Below are positions 1 to 7,531 of a stretch of DNA of 14,564 nucleotides, in pieces. Position numbers and translations under genes: made by a program. The stretch spans positions 1-14,564 of the forward strand of contig JADLBT010000175.1 of NCBI GenBank assembly GCA_020847555.1, in the 5' to 3' direction. The notes beneath the pieces are model-generated. The model had not been told where the DNA came from, did not search any database, and saw nothing but the letters and a program-made list of their open reading frames with translations. Numbering within the stretch: position 1 is the first letter of the stretch; every line of letters starts with the position of its first letter. This DNA is from Gemmataceae bacterium. Lineage in GTDB: Bacteria > Planctomycetota > Planctomycetia > Gemmatales > Gemmataceae.

Positions 1-81
<81 letters not shown>

Positions 82-82
<1 letters not shown>

Positions 83-1149
83 CCAACTTCACCGAGGACG
101 TGCGGAAAATCCTCTCGTCGTACAGCGTGTGCAGCAAGGAGTGGATCATCCGCCAGTACGACCACGAGGTCCAGGGCGGCACGGTCATCAAGCCGCTGGT
201 CGGCGTCAACGACGACGGCCCCGGCGACGCGGCGGTGGTCACGCCGGTACTCGGCTCGTGGACCGGGCTCGCGGTCGGCTGTGGGATCAACCCGCGCTAC
301 GGCGATCTCGACCCGTACTGGATGGCGGCGGCGGCGATCGACGAGGCGGTCCGCAACGTCGTCGCGGTCGGCGCCGATCCGGCGCGGGTGGCGTTGCTCG
401 ACAACTTCTGCTGGGGCAACACGGACCGGCCGGAGGTGCTCGGCTCGCTGGTGCGCGCCGCCGAGGCGTGCCGCGACATGGCCCTCGCCTACGGCATGCC
501 GTTCATCAGCGGCAAGGACAGCCTGAAAAATGAGTTCCGCGCCGGCGACGTCCACATCGTCATCCCGCCGACGCTGCTCATCAGCGCGCTGGGCCGGGTG
601 CCGGACGTGCGGCGGTGTGTGACGATGGACCTGAAGGAGCCGGGCAACCTGCTGTTCCTGCTCGGCGCGACGCGCGATGAGCTGGGCGGGTCGCACTACC
701 ACCTCGTCAACGGCATCGACGGCGGCGAGGTGCCGAAGGTCGAGCTGGAGCGTGCGCCGGCCGTCTTCCGCGGGCTGCACCAGGCGATTACCCGCGGCCT
801 GGTGCGGGCGTGCCACGACCTGAGCGAGGGTGGGCTGGCGGTTGCGCTCGCCGAGATGGCGTTCGCGGGCGGGGTCGGCGCGGACGTGACCAACCTGGGC
901 GGGTGCGACGCTGGGCTGGCCGACGCGGTGCTGCTGTTCGCCGAATCGCCGACGCGCTTCGTCCTCGAAGTACATCCGGGGCACGTCGAGCAGCTGCGCG
1001 CCTGCTTCGGGCCGGACGTGGCGCTGCGGCAGCTCGGACAGACAGTGCAGGAGGCGCGGCTGCGGGTGGCGGGCGCCGGCGGGGAGTGGGTCGTATGGGC
1101 ATCCCTGGCCGATCTCAAGGAGGCGTGGCAGCGGCCGCTGCGCTGGTAG
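82..1149 (+). CDS. purL: Phosphoribosylformylglycinamidine synthase, PurL C-terminal part (5' truncated)
   Basis: This is the ATP-dependent FGAM synthase subunit, which converts FGAR plus glutamine to FGAM in cytoplasmic de novo purine synthesis. About 355 residues of the C-terminal half are present. Recognisable stretches are 'SKEWIIRQYDHEVQGG' near the start, the AIRS-like N-terminal fold segment 'AIDEAVRNVVAVGADP', the 'DNFCWGN' loop, the PurL signature 'FISGKDSLKNEF', and the AIRS C-terminal segment 'CHDLSEGGLAVALAEMAF'. A GTG at 100 is an internal valine, not the start. The true start lies beyond the window, and homology is lost at about 82 where the poly-C/G tract begins. A full PurL has roughly 730 to 1000 residues, so more than half is missing. 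The stop is TAG at 1147-1149. The identification is firm; the 5' boundary is artificial. Confidence 0.93.
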
Positions 1150-1259
1150 GGCTCGTGGAGGAAGTCTCGGGGAACAGCGAGGAGTCAGTTGTCGAGCCCG
1201 CGGTCGTCATTACTGGCGTGGGTTCCAATCCGTGGCCTGCCTTCTCAGCTGGTGAACTC

Positions 1260-2201
1260 ATGAAACACGCTCTCCTTGCTCTACTAGCTCTCATCCTGGT
1301 GCGGTTGTCCGTCCCCGCAGCCCTCGCCGGGGATGATGCCATCCTCCGCGACCTGCTGAAGCAACTGAAGGACAAGGATCCCGTCACCCGCGCCCTCGCC
1401 GCGCGCGAGCTGGGCACCCTGGCCGCGCAGGCGAAGCAGGGCGTTCCCGCCCTCGTCGAGGCGCTCAAGGACGAGGATGCCGACGTGCGCAGCTTCGCCG
1501 TCCACTCTCTCGGCCGTCTCGGCGCCGCCGCGCAGTCCGCCGTGCCCCAGCTGTGCGCCGCCCTGCGCAAGGACAAATCGCTCAAGGTGCGCAAGCTGGC
1601 CGCGACGGCGCTCGGGGAGATCGGCCCCGGGGCGAAGGAATCCCTGTCCGTCCTGGTCGAGGCGCTCAAGGACGAAGAACTCGGCCCTTACGCCGCCAAC
1701 GCCCTCGGCCGCTTCGGCCCGGGGGCGAAGGACGCCCTCCCCGCGCTGGCCGACGCGCTGCGCAAGGACCACACCCGCCAGTATGTCGCCCACACGCTCG
1801 GCAAGCTTGGCGTCCTCGGCCTGCCCGTCCTCGCGAAGGCGCTCAAGGAGAAGGACGAGGACGTGCGCATCGACGCGACGGTGGCGCTCGGCATGGTCGG
1901 GCGCGACGCGGTGCCGGCGCTGGCCGACGCGCTGAAGGACGCCTCCGCTAGCGTGCGCCTGAACGCGGCCTCCGCTCTGGTAAAGATCGGCCCCGACGCG
2001 AAGGGGGCGGTCGGCGCCCTGGCGACGGCGCTGGAGGACCGCGACCCGGCGGTCCGCGTTCGCGCCGCGCAGGCCCTCGGCGAGGTCGGCCCGGAGGCGA
2101 TCGACGGCGTCTTCGCCCTGATCGGTGCCCTGCTCGATCGCGTGGACGAGGTGCGTGCGGCGGCGGCCGCTGCTCTGGAACGCATCGGCGCGAAGAAGTG
2201 A
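1260..2201 (+). CDS. Exported HEAT-repeat protein
   Basis: This encodes a 313-aa protein. I chose the ATG at 1260 because it begins a typical signal peptide: a Lys/His start, a Leu/Ala-rich core over residues 4-18, and an ALA|GDD cleavage site at about 23/24. The frame stays open upstream into purL, but that extension is Arg/Gly/Ala-rich shadow translation. The mature part is almost entirely about nine HEAT (PBS-lyase-like) repeats of 30-36 residues. Each has a 'VPALVEALKDED' type helix followed by 'VRxxAAxALGxIG'. HEAT solenoids bind proteins or act as scaffolds; no catalytic domain is visible, so no specific partner can be named. It lies 110 bp downstream of purL, with no functional link evident, and faces a convergent gene downstream. 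No strong Shine-Dalgarno is seen, only GGTGA just ahead of the ATG. The location is probably periplasmic or extracytoplasmic. Confidence 0.85.
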   Translation: MKHALLALLALILVRLSVPAALAGDDAILRDLLKQLKDKDPVTRALAARELGTLAAQAKQGVPALVEALKDEDADVRSFAVHSLGRLGAAAQSAVPQLCAALRKDKSLKVRKLAATALGEIGPGAKESLSVLVEALKDEELGPYAANALGRFGPGAKDALPALADALRKDHTRQYVAHTLGKLGVLGLPVLAKALKEKDEDVRIDATVALGMVGRDAVPALADALKDASASVRLNAASALVKIGPDAKGAVGALATALEDRDPAVRVRAAQALGEVGPEAIDGVFALIGALLDRVDEVRAAAAAALERIGAKK

Positions 2202-2226
2202 CAGCCGCCTTCCTCACCCCGTCTCG

Positions 2227-2266
2227 CCTGCGGCCGCGTGATTGCCCAGAAACTGGGTGACGCAGG
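2227..2266. terminator. Possible stem-loop between convergent genes
   Basis: The 107-bp gap between the convergent stops at 2201 and 2309 contains nested inverted repeats. CCTGCG at 2227-2232 pairs with CGCAGG at 2261-2266, enclosing CCCAG-AAA-CTGGG at 2245-2257. The position suits a bidirectional terminator. The stems are short, however, and no U-tract follows on either strand, so this is a weak structural call. Confidence 0.25.
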
Positions 2267-2308
2267 TTCTCCAGATGTACCGGACCGAGTAGGAGAGAGC
2301 ACGGCGGG

Positions 2309-3871
2309 TCAACCGGCTTGCGACCGCCACGCGCTGACGCGGCACGGAGCGCACCAGAAGGCATACGCCATGCCACCGCCGGCCCAGGACCACTCCGCGC
2401 CTGCCTCTGCCCGGGGCAGGCCCGAGTCGAACTGCACCAGGAAGCTCATGGTGCGCCGGCAGTCCGGGCACTTCGCGTACGCGGCGGCCTGCACCCAGGC
2501 CGGCGGTCCGCCAACGCGATTCAGGTTCTGGTGGTGGGCGCCCCAGCGCTGGAGACGCCACCGGCGGGGGATCTCGTTCAGGCAAACCGCGGTCGCGGCC
2601 AGTGGCCCCACAGGATCCTCCGGGGTCGCCCGCGGACCACGCGCGCACGCCGAGCGCGGAGAACCGCCGGAATCGTGCCGGTAGTCGAGCTGCGCCTGCT
2701 CCCGCCCCAGGCAGGAGAGGCACGTCTGCAGCGAGAGGCGTCTCAGCCCCGTCACGCCCAGACCGGCGGGCACCGGGTCGAGTGTCAGCAGGTGGTGGAG
2801 TGTTCCGCCGCAGAACTCGCACACCCCATCGCCCTCCCCGCCGAACGGGAACAGCCGGTCGCTGGCGGCCGGAGCCCGCCAGGTCGGGTGGTCGCGCTGC
2901 AGCCAGGCCGGCTCGACCGGGTGGAAGTACCCGGCCGGGAAGCCGAGGTGCCACCCGGCGACCGGGTCGAGCGACCGCAATTCGCCGTCCTCTTCCAGGG
3001 CCAGGCCGACCTCGGCGAGCCAGGCCTGCATCCACTGCGGGAGCGGCGAGACCCACGGCCCCGGCAGGCCGCGGACCGTCTCGGCGTTCGCAAGGGCGCA
3101 GGCGAGGGCTTCCGGGTGGCGTGTAGCCAGCAGCGCCACCCAGGCCCGTTGCCGCTGCTCGGCCGTCCCTCCGCCATTCTCCAGGATGCGCTTCAGGAAC
3201 GGGAAGTGGCGGGTGCCCGAGCCGTGCCACGGCCAGGTGCCGTACACTCCCCCCGGCATCAGCCCGCGCGTGAAGATGGTGTCGAGGTGGGGGTGCAGCG
3301 CCTCGGGACACTGCTGGGCCGCTTCCTCGAGCACGTCCATCGCGGCCGTATTCTTCAGATCGGCGACCAACGCCTGCAGCGCCGCCTCGGCCAGGGCTGG
3401 CCAGTCGCGCTCGGGAAGGTAGCTGAGCGCCGCGGTGAGTTCGTGCCGGTGGCCCAGGCGCGTCGCGATAACCGCCCGCGCCTGGGGCAGGATGGTGTGG
3501 GGGTGGTGCCGGGCAAAGTCGAGAGCCCGGGCGTAGTAGTCGGCGGGGGGAATCGCCTTCTCGGCGTGCGGGTCGTGCCGCAGGAGATGCGGGAACCCCC
3601 GGTGGAGCGGCTCCCACGCGAACCCCGGCGGTGCGGGCAGCTGCGCACACCACGCCTCGCCGTGGTCCCGGAGCAGTTCCGCCTCCCGGGCCTCCAGCGC
3701 CGGCCGGCGCGGATCTCTTCCTGGCAAACGCGCGAGTTCGCACTGGACGCGGATCAAACACGCCCACCCCGGCCAGCCGTTTTCCTCCAGCCAGTCGGCG
3801 TAGATCAGTCGTGGTCCGTCATCGTCCGGTGCGGCGAAAATCCCCTGCAGGAGGGCCTGATTGCGAGTCAT
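2309..3871 (-). CDS. TIGR02996 domain protein with DUF1963-like C-terminal region
   Basis: This encodes a 520-aa cytoplasmic protein with no signal peptide. Residues 1-50 carry the TIGR02996 signature ('DDDGPRLIYADWLEENG'), a short N-terminal domain that in Gemmata-type planctomycetes precedes many unrelated C-terminal regions. The middle (about 50-300) is Ala/Leu/His-rich, helical-looking and unassigned. From about 300 the sequence resembles DUF1963/YwqG proteins. It has a 'CEFCGG' pair and a 'CLSC' pair, then 'GGPPAWVQ' (454-461), 'CPDC' (468-471), 'FLVQFDS' and 'GGMAYAFWCAPC' ending at 507-510. The paired CxxC motifs suggest zinc binding. The start at 3871 is supported by GAGGGG on the minus strand (plus-strand 3877-3882), 5-6 bases ahead of the ATG. 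Function is unknown; DUF1963 relatives occur in SMI1/immunity-like contexts, but no toxin gene is visible here. A long overlapping frame in the same place is a GC-rich shadow. Confidence 0.82.
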   Translation of the reverse strand: MTRNQALLQGIFAAPDDDGPRLIYADWLEENGWPGWACLIRVQCELARLPGRDPRRPALEAREAELLRDHGEAWCAQLPAPPGFAWEPLHRGFPHLLRHDPHAEKAIPPADYYARALDFARHHPHTILPQARAVIATRLGHRHELTAALSYLPERDWPALAEAALQALVADLKNTAAMDVLEEAAQQCPEALHPHLDTIFTRGLMPGGVYGTWPWHGSGTRHFPFLKRILENGGGTAEQRQRAWVALLATRHPEALACALANAETVRGLPGPWVSPLPQWMQAWLAEVGLALEEDGELRSLDPVAGWHLGFPAGYFHPVEPAWLQRDHPTWRAPAASDRLFPFGGEGDGVCEFCGGTLHHLLTLDPVPAGLGVTGLRRLSLQTCLSCLGREQAQLDYRHDSGGSPRSACARGPRATPEDPVGPLAATAVCLNEIPRRWRLQRWGAHHQNLNRVGGPPAWVQAAAYAKCPDCRRTMSFLVQFDSGLPRAEAGAEWSWAGGGMAYAFWCAPCRVSAWRSQAG

Positions 3872-4232
3872 GGATACCCCTCAAGGACAGGGTGCCGCGA
3901 GGCACTGCAGCAAAGTCTACCAGAACGACGCGCGTCTTCCCACCATCTAATATCGAATCGCTCCGAATGGTCGCACCTGGCCGCGACGCGGCCGACCCCA
4001 TCCGCCGCCTTCGGATTGACGGCCGACGGCCCCCTACCTCTCCCCTCCGACCCCAGCCCCTTCCTGCTTGCGCATCTCACGCCCCCGGCCGTCGCCGCGC
4101 AGCCCACGCGACTTCTCCGCTCACGGGCCTTAATGGTTTGAACAGCAAGGACTTCCGATGAAGTGCCGCGCCCGGCGCGGCCGATACCATTCTCGGAACG
4201 CCCGGAGAGACAGCCGAACCAACCCCTTCCCT

Positions 4233-4295
4233 GGGTGACAGGGTGACAGGGTGACCGAACAGGGTGGTCTTTGTCACCCTGTCATCCTGTCACCT
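4233..4295. repeat. Triple 8-mer inverted repeat (GGGTGACA x3 / TGTCACCC x3)
   Basis: Three tandem copies of GGGTGACA (4233-4240, 4241-4248, 4249-4256, the last ending in C) face three inverted copies (4272-4279, 4280-4287, 4288-4295). The two 24-nt arms pair at 21 of 24 positions around a 15-nt loop, giving a long hairpin or a multi-site palindrome. It ends 56 bp before the histidine kinase ATG. It could be a regulator-binding array, a transcript structure, or a copy of a dispersed planctomycete intergenic repeat. The structure is read directly from the sequence; its role is unknown. Confidence 0.8.
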
Positions 4296-4338
4296 GCCGC
4301 TGTCCCCCTCGCGCCGTCCGCAGACCCACAGAAGCCAC

Positions 4339-4343
4339 GGAGG
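4339..4343 (+). promoter_or_regulatory. Ribosome binding site deciding the histidine kinase start
   Basis: GGAGG lies eight bases before the ATG at 4352. It supports that start over the in-frame ATG at 4271, which sits inside the palindrome and would add 27 residues of non-homologous sequence. Confidence 0.7.
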
Positions 4344-4351
4344 CAACTCCA

Positions 4352-5122
4352 ATGATCGGCGAGGAAGTCATGGCCCCGAGCACGGAAGCCGACCAGCTGC
4401 GCGAGCAGCTCTTGCGGGCCCAGCGGCTGAGCAGCGTCGGCACGCTGGCAACCAGCGTCGCCCACGAGTTCAACAACATCCTGACCACGATCATCAACTA
4501 CGCCAAGTTGGGGCTGCGGCCAACGTGCGATGAGCCGTCCCGGCTGCAGGCGCTGGAGAAGATTCTGAAGGGGAGCCAGCGGGCGGCGACGATCATCAAC
4601 AGTATGCTCGGGTTCGCCCGCAACCACTCGGCCCAGCGCGACCTGACCGACCTGGTCGATCTGGTCGAGGAGGTACTGGTCCTCACCGAGAAGGATCTGA
4701 GCAAGCACCACATCCAGGTCGAGAAGAAGTACCTCGACCGGCCGCGCGTCCCGGTCATCCGTGCCCAGATCGAGCAAATCTTGCTCAACCTCGTCATCAA
4801 CGCCCGCCAGGCGATGCCGCGCGGCGGTCGGCTGCGCATCGAGGTGCGGGCGAACGTCGCGGCACGCATGGCCGAGGTGCGGGTGTGCGATTCCGGCGTG
4901 GGCATCCCGCCGGACCAGCTGCGGCTCATCTTCGAGCCGTTCTACACCACCAAGGAGCCGGACGAACACGGCCACGGCGGCAGCGGGCTGGGGCTGAGCG
5001 TCTGCCGACAGATCATCGAGCAGCACCACGGCCGCATCCGCGTCGAGAGCCTGCCCGGCAAGGGCTCCAAGTTCACCGTCAAGCTACCCCTGGAGCCGGC
5101 GCCGGCGGAAGAGAAGCAGTAG
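4352..5122 (+). CDS. Soluble sensor histidine kinase (NtrB-like transmitter, no sensor domain)
   Basis: This 256-aa protein is essentially a bare two-component transmitter. A short, probably coiled N-terminus ('EADQLREQLLRAQRLSSVG', about 12-30) leads into the HisKA dimerisation domain. Its H-box is 'SVAHEFNNIL', with phospho-acceptor His38. The HATPase_c domain follows: N-box 'LLNLVINARQAM' (Asn150), G1 box 'DSGVGIP' (Asp180), F-box 'FEPFYTTK', and G2 box 'GSGLGLSVC' at about 211. All catalytic boxes are intact, so it should autophosphorylate. The HEFNN form of the H-box is typical of NtrB/HPK4-type kinases. There is no transmembrane segment, PAS or GAF domain, so the signal input must come from a partner protein or the short N-terminus. 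No response regulator is adjacent, so it is an orphan here. The start at 4352 is chosen from the GGAGG at 4339-4343. Confidence 0.92.
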   Translation: MIGEEVMAPSTEADQLREQLLRAQRLSSVGTLATSVAHEFNNILTTIINYAKLGLRPTCDEPSRLQALEKILKGSQRAATIINSMLGFARNHSAQRDLTDLVDLVEEVLVLTEKDLSKHHIQVEKKYLDRPRVPVIRAQIEQILLNLVINARQAMPRGGRLRIEVRANVAARMAEVRVCDSGVGIPPDQLRLIFEPFYTTKEPDEHGHGGSGLGLSVCRQIIEQHHGRIRVESLPGKGSKFTVKLPLEPAPAEEKQ

Positions 5123-5175
5123 CCGGCCTGTGGCCGTGCCTTCACGGCCGCCCGCCGCCCGGCTATCACATCCGC

Positions 5176-6330
5176 ATGGACCCGGCCACCCATGCCCTGA
5201 TCGAGGCGTTGCACCGCACCAGCCCGTACCAGTACGCCCTCGCCCTGACCGGGGGCGGAACCGGCGCGGCGGCGCAGCTCCTCAACGTCCCGGGCGGGTC
5301 GCGCACGCTGCTGGAGGTCGCCATCCCCTACAGCGAGCGGGCTCTGGTCGAGTACCTCGGTCGCGCTCCGGAGCAGTACTGCAGCCCCGCCACCGCTGCC
5401 GCCCTCGCCCGCCGCGCCCTGCAGCGCGTCCGCGCCCTGGCGCCCGAGGAACCGGCCGCGGGCGTCGCCTGCACGGCCAGCCTCGCCACGGATCGCCCCA
5501 GGAAGGGGGACCATCGCTTTCACCTCGCCATCGCTCGCGACGACTGCGGGGTTGAGGCGGCCTCCCTCGTCCTGAGCAAGGGAGCGCGCCGCCGCGAGGA
5601 AGAGGAAGCGGTCCTCGACGCGGTGTTGCTCAACCGGATGGCCGAGGCGTTCGGAGTCGCGGCGCGGATCCCGGTGCCGCTGCTGCCGGGCGAGGAGGTG
5701 TGGTCCGGGTCGAACGGCGCGTCCCCGCTGTCCCTGCTCATTGCGGCCGTCCCCGGAGGACCGGCCGCGGTCTGCATCGAACCAGACGGCCGCCACGCTC
5801 CGGACGCCGCCCCGCCCCGGGCCGTCCTGTCCGGCGCGTTCAACCCGCTGCACCACGCGCATCTGGCTCTCGCTGACCACGCCGCCGCGCGCCTCGGCCT
5901 GCCAGTTGCGTTCGAGTTGAGCGCCGTCAACGTGGACAAGGGGGCGCTGCGGACCGAGGAGGTGCGGCGACGCGCGGCCCAGTTCGCGTGGCGCGCCCCG
6001 CTGTGGGTCACCCGGGCGCCGACCTTTGTCGAGAAGGCGGCCCTGTTCCCCGGAGCCGCCTTCGTCGTCGGCGCCGACACCGCCGCCCGCATCATCGCCC
6101 CGCGCTACTACCCCGAGGGTGAGGCAGGCATGCTGGCGGCGCTGGCACGGGTACGCGGGCTCGGTTGTCGGTTCCTCGTCGGGTGTCGGGCGGACCCGTC
6201 GGGCCAGTGCGTGGGGCTGGAAGACCTGCCGGTGCCGGCGGCGGTCCGCGACCTGTTCGAGGCGATCCCGCGCGAGGCGTTTCGGCTCGACGTCTCCTCC
6301 ACTCTCCTGCGTCAGCGGGTGGTCTGCTGA
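5176..6330 (+). CDS. CinA-like domain fused to NadD-like nicotinamide nucleotide adenylyltransferase
   Basis: This is a 384-aa two-domain protein. Residues 1 to about 200 resemble the CinA C-terminal (PncC, NMN deamidase) fold: 'ALTGGGTGAAAQLL' (TGG at 25-27), 'NVPGGSRTLLEVAIPYS' (37-53), and 'VACTASLATDRPRKGDHRFHLAIA' in part at 97-120. The Ser of the usual SxTGG motif is Ala here, and the usual TGIAGP is lost, so classical deamidase activity is doubtful. From about 215 comes a nucleotidyltransferase: 'GAFNPLHHAH' (220-229, the GxFxPxHxGH motif with Gly changed to Ala), 'FVVGADTAARI' from 296, and the C-terminal ISSTxxR-type 'VSSTLLRQ' near 374. An intact pair would link NMN deamidation to adenylylation in NAD salvage; that is inference. 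It lies 53 bp after the kinase gene and 10 bp before the next. No clear Shine-Dalgarno was seen, so the start is less certain. Confidence 0.82.
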   Translation: MDPATHALIEALHRTSPYQYALALTGGGTGAAAQLLNVPGGSRTLLEVAIPYSERALVEYLGRAPEQYCSPATAAALARRALQRVRALAPEEPAAGVACTASLATDRPRKGDHRFHLAIARDDCGVEAASLVLSKGARRREEEEAVLDAVLLNRMAEAFGVAARIPVPLLPGEEVWSGSNGASPLSLLIAAVPGGPAAVCIEPDGRHAPDAAPPRAVLSGAFNPLHHAHLALADHAAARLGLPVAFELSAVNVDKGALRTEEVRRRAAQFAWRAPLWVTRAPTFVEKAALFPGAAFVVGADTAARIIAPRYYPEGEAGMLAALARVRGLGCRFLVGCRADPSGQCVGLEDLPVPAAVRDLFEAIPREAFRLDVSSTLLRQRVVC

Positions 6331-6340
6331 GCGAGGGACC

Positions 6341-7357
6341 ATGCGACCCGACGACACCGCCAGGCCGGAGGGCGAACCGCCGCCGGCGCTCGCTCAATCG
6401 CCGGCGCCCCAGCCCCCCGCGCCGCTCCCGCCGCGCCGGGCGGACGGGGAGGGGCTGGCCGGCCAGCTGCGCGACTCCCTGCGCCGCCGCCGGCCGTCGC
6501 GCCTGGCCATCGCGCTGCTGCTGCTGCTCGTCGCGGCGGTCCCCGTCGTACTCTTCCTCTGGCTTTATCAGCCCGGAGCGGGGGAGGTGCCGCTCGTCGT
6601 GACCGCCTTCGATCGGGTGGCGGTTCAGGGCGAGCCGGTCCAGTGCCGCGCCCGCCTCGTGCCCGCCGACCCGGCCCACGTGGGCGCGAACGTTGCCGGA
6701 CACCAGCTGCAGTTCGAGCGGACCGGCGCGGGCGGCGCCGCGGGCCAGGCGAAGACCACGACCGGGCCGGACGGCGTCGTCTCGGTCACATGGCGAGAGC
6801 CGCCGCAAACCCCGTTCGAGTTCGTCGTCCGGTACGTCGCCCCGGATCGGCGGAGCGAGGCGACCGACCGAGCCCGGGTTTTCCCCTGGCCGCGCGCGAC
6901 GCGGATCCTCCTGGTTGACGTGGCGACCCTCACCGCCGTGGGTGAGAAGTTGTGGACGCAGGAGAAACTTGCCCCTGTCCCGCTCCTTCCCGGGACCGCC
7001 GAGGCGCTCGAGGCTGCCCGGAAGGCGAACTTCGCCATCGTGTACGTCGCGGTCGCGCCGGAGCGGGCCGCCGTCTACCACCAGGTGCGCAACTGGGTCG
7101 AGCGTGAGACGGTCGGGCCGGGGAAGCGCATCCCCGACGGGCCGGTCCTCGGCCGCCTGTCTCTCCCTCGCGTGGTCGGCGGTCAGGAGGCGCACGTGCA
7201 GCTCGCGGCAGTGTTGCGGGAGTTCGACGGCCCGAACGCGGTTCTGGTGAGGCGGCCGGAAACCGGCGCGGCGTACCGGGCGGCGGGGGTCAAAACGCTG
7301 ACGGTCGGGCCAGACGGGTTGACCTGGGGCAAGGTGGGCAAGGAGCTGCCGCGGTGA
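6341..7357 (+). CDS. Membrane-anchored protein with possible Ig-like and degenerate HAD/LNS2-like domains
   Basis: This encodes a 338-aa single-pass membrane protein. Residues 1-50 are Pro-rich then Arg-rich (cytoplasmic side), followed by a strong hydrophobic segment at 54-76. Residues 82-182 look like a beta-rich Ig-like domain ('VVTAFDRVAVQGEPVQCRAR', then 'TGPDGVVSVTWREP'). From about 187, 'RILLVDVATLTAVGEKL' followed by 'LLPGTAEALEAARKANFAIVYVAV' and 'PDGPVLGR' recalls the HAD fold of LNS2/lipin-like proteins: the first strand, the PGxxEAL helix, then a S/T-like second strand. The canonical DxDxT nucleophile motif is not intact ('DVATLT'), so a phosphatase activity is not supported. It starts 10 bp after the CinA-NadD gene, with GAGGGA just upstream, so the two are probably co-transcribed. 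The coding call is confident; the domain assignment is tentative. Confidence 0.75.
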   Translation: MRPDDTARPEGEPPPALAQSPAPQPPAPLPPRRADGEGLAGQLRDSLRRRRPSRLAIALLLLLVAAVPVVLFLWLYQPGAGEVPLVVTAFDRVAVQGEPVQCRARLVPADPAHVGANVAGHQLQFERTGAGGAAGQAKTTTGPDGVVSVTWREPPQTPFEFVVRYVAPDRRSEATDRARVFPWPRATRILLVDVATLTAVGEKLWTQEKLAPVPLLPGTAEALEAARKANFAIVYVAVAPERAAVYHQVRNWVERETVGPGKRIPDGPVLGRLSLPRVVGGQEAHVQLAAVLREFDGPNAVLVRRPETGAAYRAAGVKTLTVGPDGLTWGKVGKELPR

Positions 7358-7382
7358 TGTGCCAGCAATCGTCCGGCCCACC

Positions 7383-7409
7383 TTGACGTGAACGCGGAAG
7401 AAACATACT
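7383..7409 (+). promoter_or_regulatory. Candidate sigma70-type promoter upstream of the glycan locus
   Basis: TTGACG at 7383-7388 is followed after 15 bases by CATACT at 7404-7409, in the 174-bp gap before the first gene of the co-directional locus. The spacing is slightly short and the -10 is imperfect. The region is locally AT-richer than its surroundings, and I saw no better candidate in this gap. If correct, transcription of the locus starts around 7416. Confidence 0.3.
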
Positions 7410-7518
7410 CTTCGGTGCCCCACGATCCACTCCGGAATACCGGGGACGGTGGGGAGGCCGGGCAATTCGGACGGGTCGCCAGCCTGGCACCTGTGCCGCT
7501 GTCAGGGCGCGGCCAGGC

Positions 7519-7524
7519 GAGAGG
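7519..7524 (+). promoter_or_regulatory. Ribosome binding site deciding the start at 7532
   Basis: GAGAGG lies seven bases before the ATG at 7532 and favours that start over the in-frame GTG at 7388, whose extra 48 residues look random. Confidence 0.55.
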
Positions 7525-7531
7525 TATCACC

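Larger units (their letters stand above)
3872..4351. other. Divergent intergenic region (480 bp)
   Basis: This is the gap between the minus-strand TIGR02996 gene and the plus-strand histidine kinase, so it should hold the promoters of both. No convincing -35/-10 pair was found. TAATAT at 3948-3953 is -10-like but lacks a recognisable -35 at the right distance. The stretch around 3905-3960 is visibly more AT-rich than the flanking coding DNA. The outstanding feature is the triple-repeat palindrome at 4233-4295. Translations running through this gap look compositionally random and have no recognisable domain. Confidence 0.6.

Noticed and set aside
810..1259. In-frame upstream extension of the HEAT-repeat gene, overlapping purL
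   Set aside because: The translated extension is Arg/Gly/Ala-rich shadow of purL; the ATG at 1260 starts a proper signal peptide.
2214..3767. 517-codon minus-strand frame overlapping the TIGR02996 gene
   Set aside because: It is Pro/Arg/Gly-rich with no domain; the competing frame has TIGR02996 and Cys motifs and a good ribosome site.
2318..4141. 607-codon plus-strand frame
   Set aside because: Antisense shadow of the TIGR02996 gene continuing into the intergenic region; no recognisable domain.
4271..4351. Upstream ATG for the histidine kinase
   Set aside because: It sits inside the palindrome, encodes a non-homologous leader, and the GGAGG at 4339 serves the ATG at 4352.
4942..6357. 471-codon minus-strand frame opposite the CinA-NadD gene
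   Set aside because: High-GC antisense shadow; Arg/Gly-rich composition without motifs.
6092..7465. 457-codon minus-strand frame opposite the membrane-anchored protein
   Set aside because: Antisense shadow; the plus strand has a clear transmembrane segment and operon spacing.
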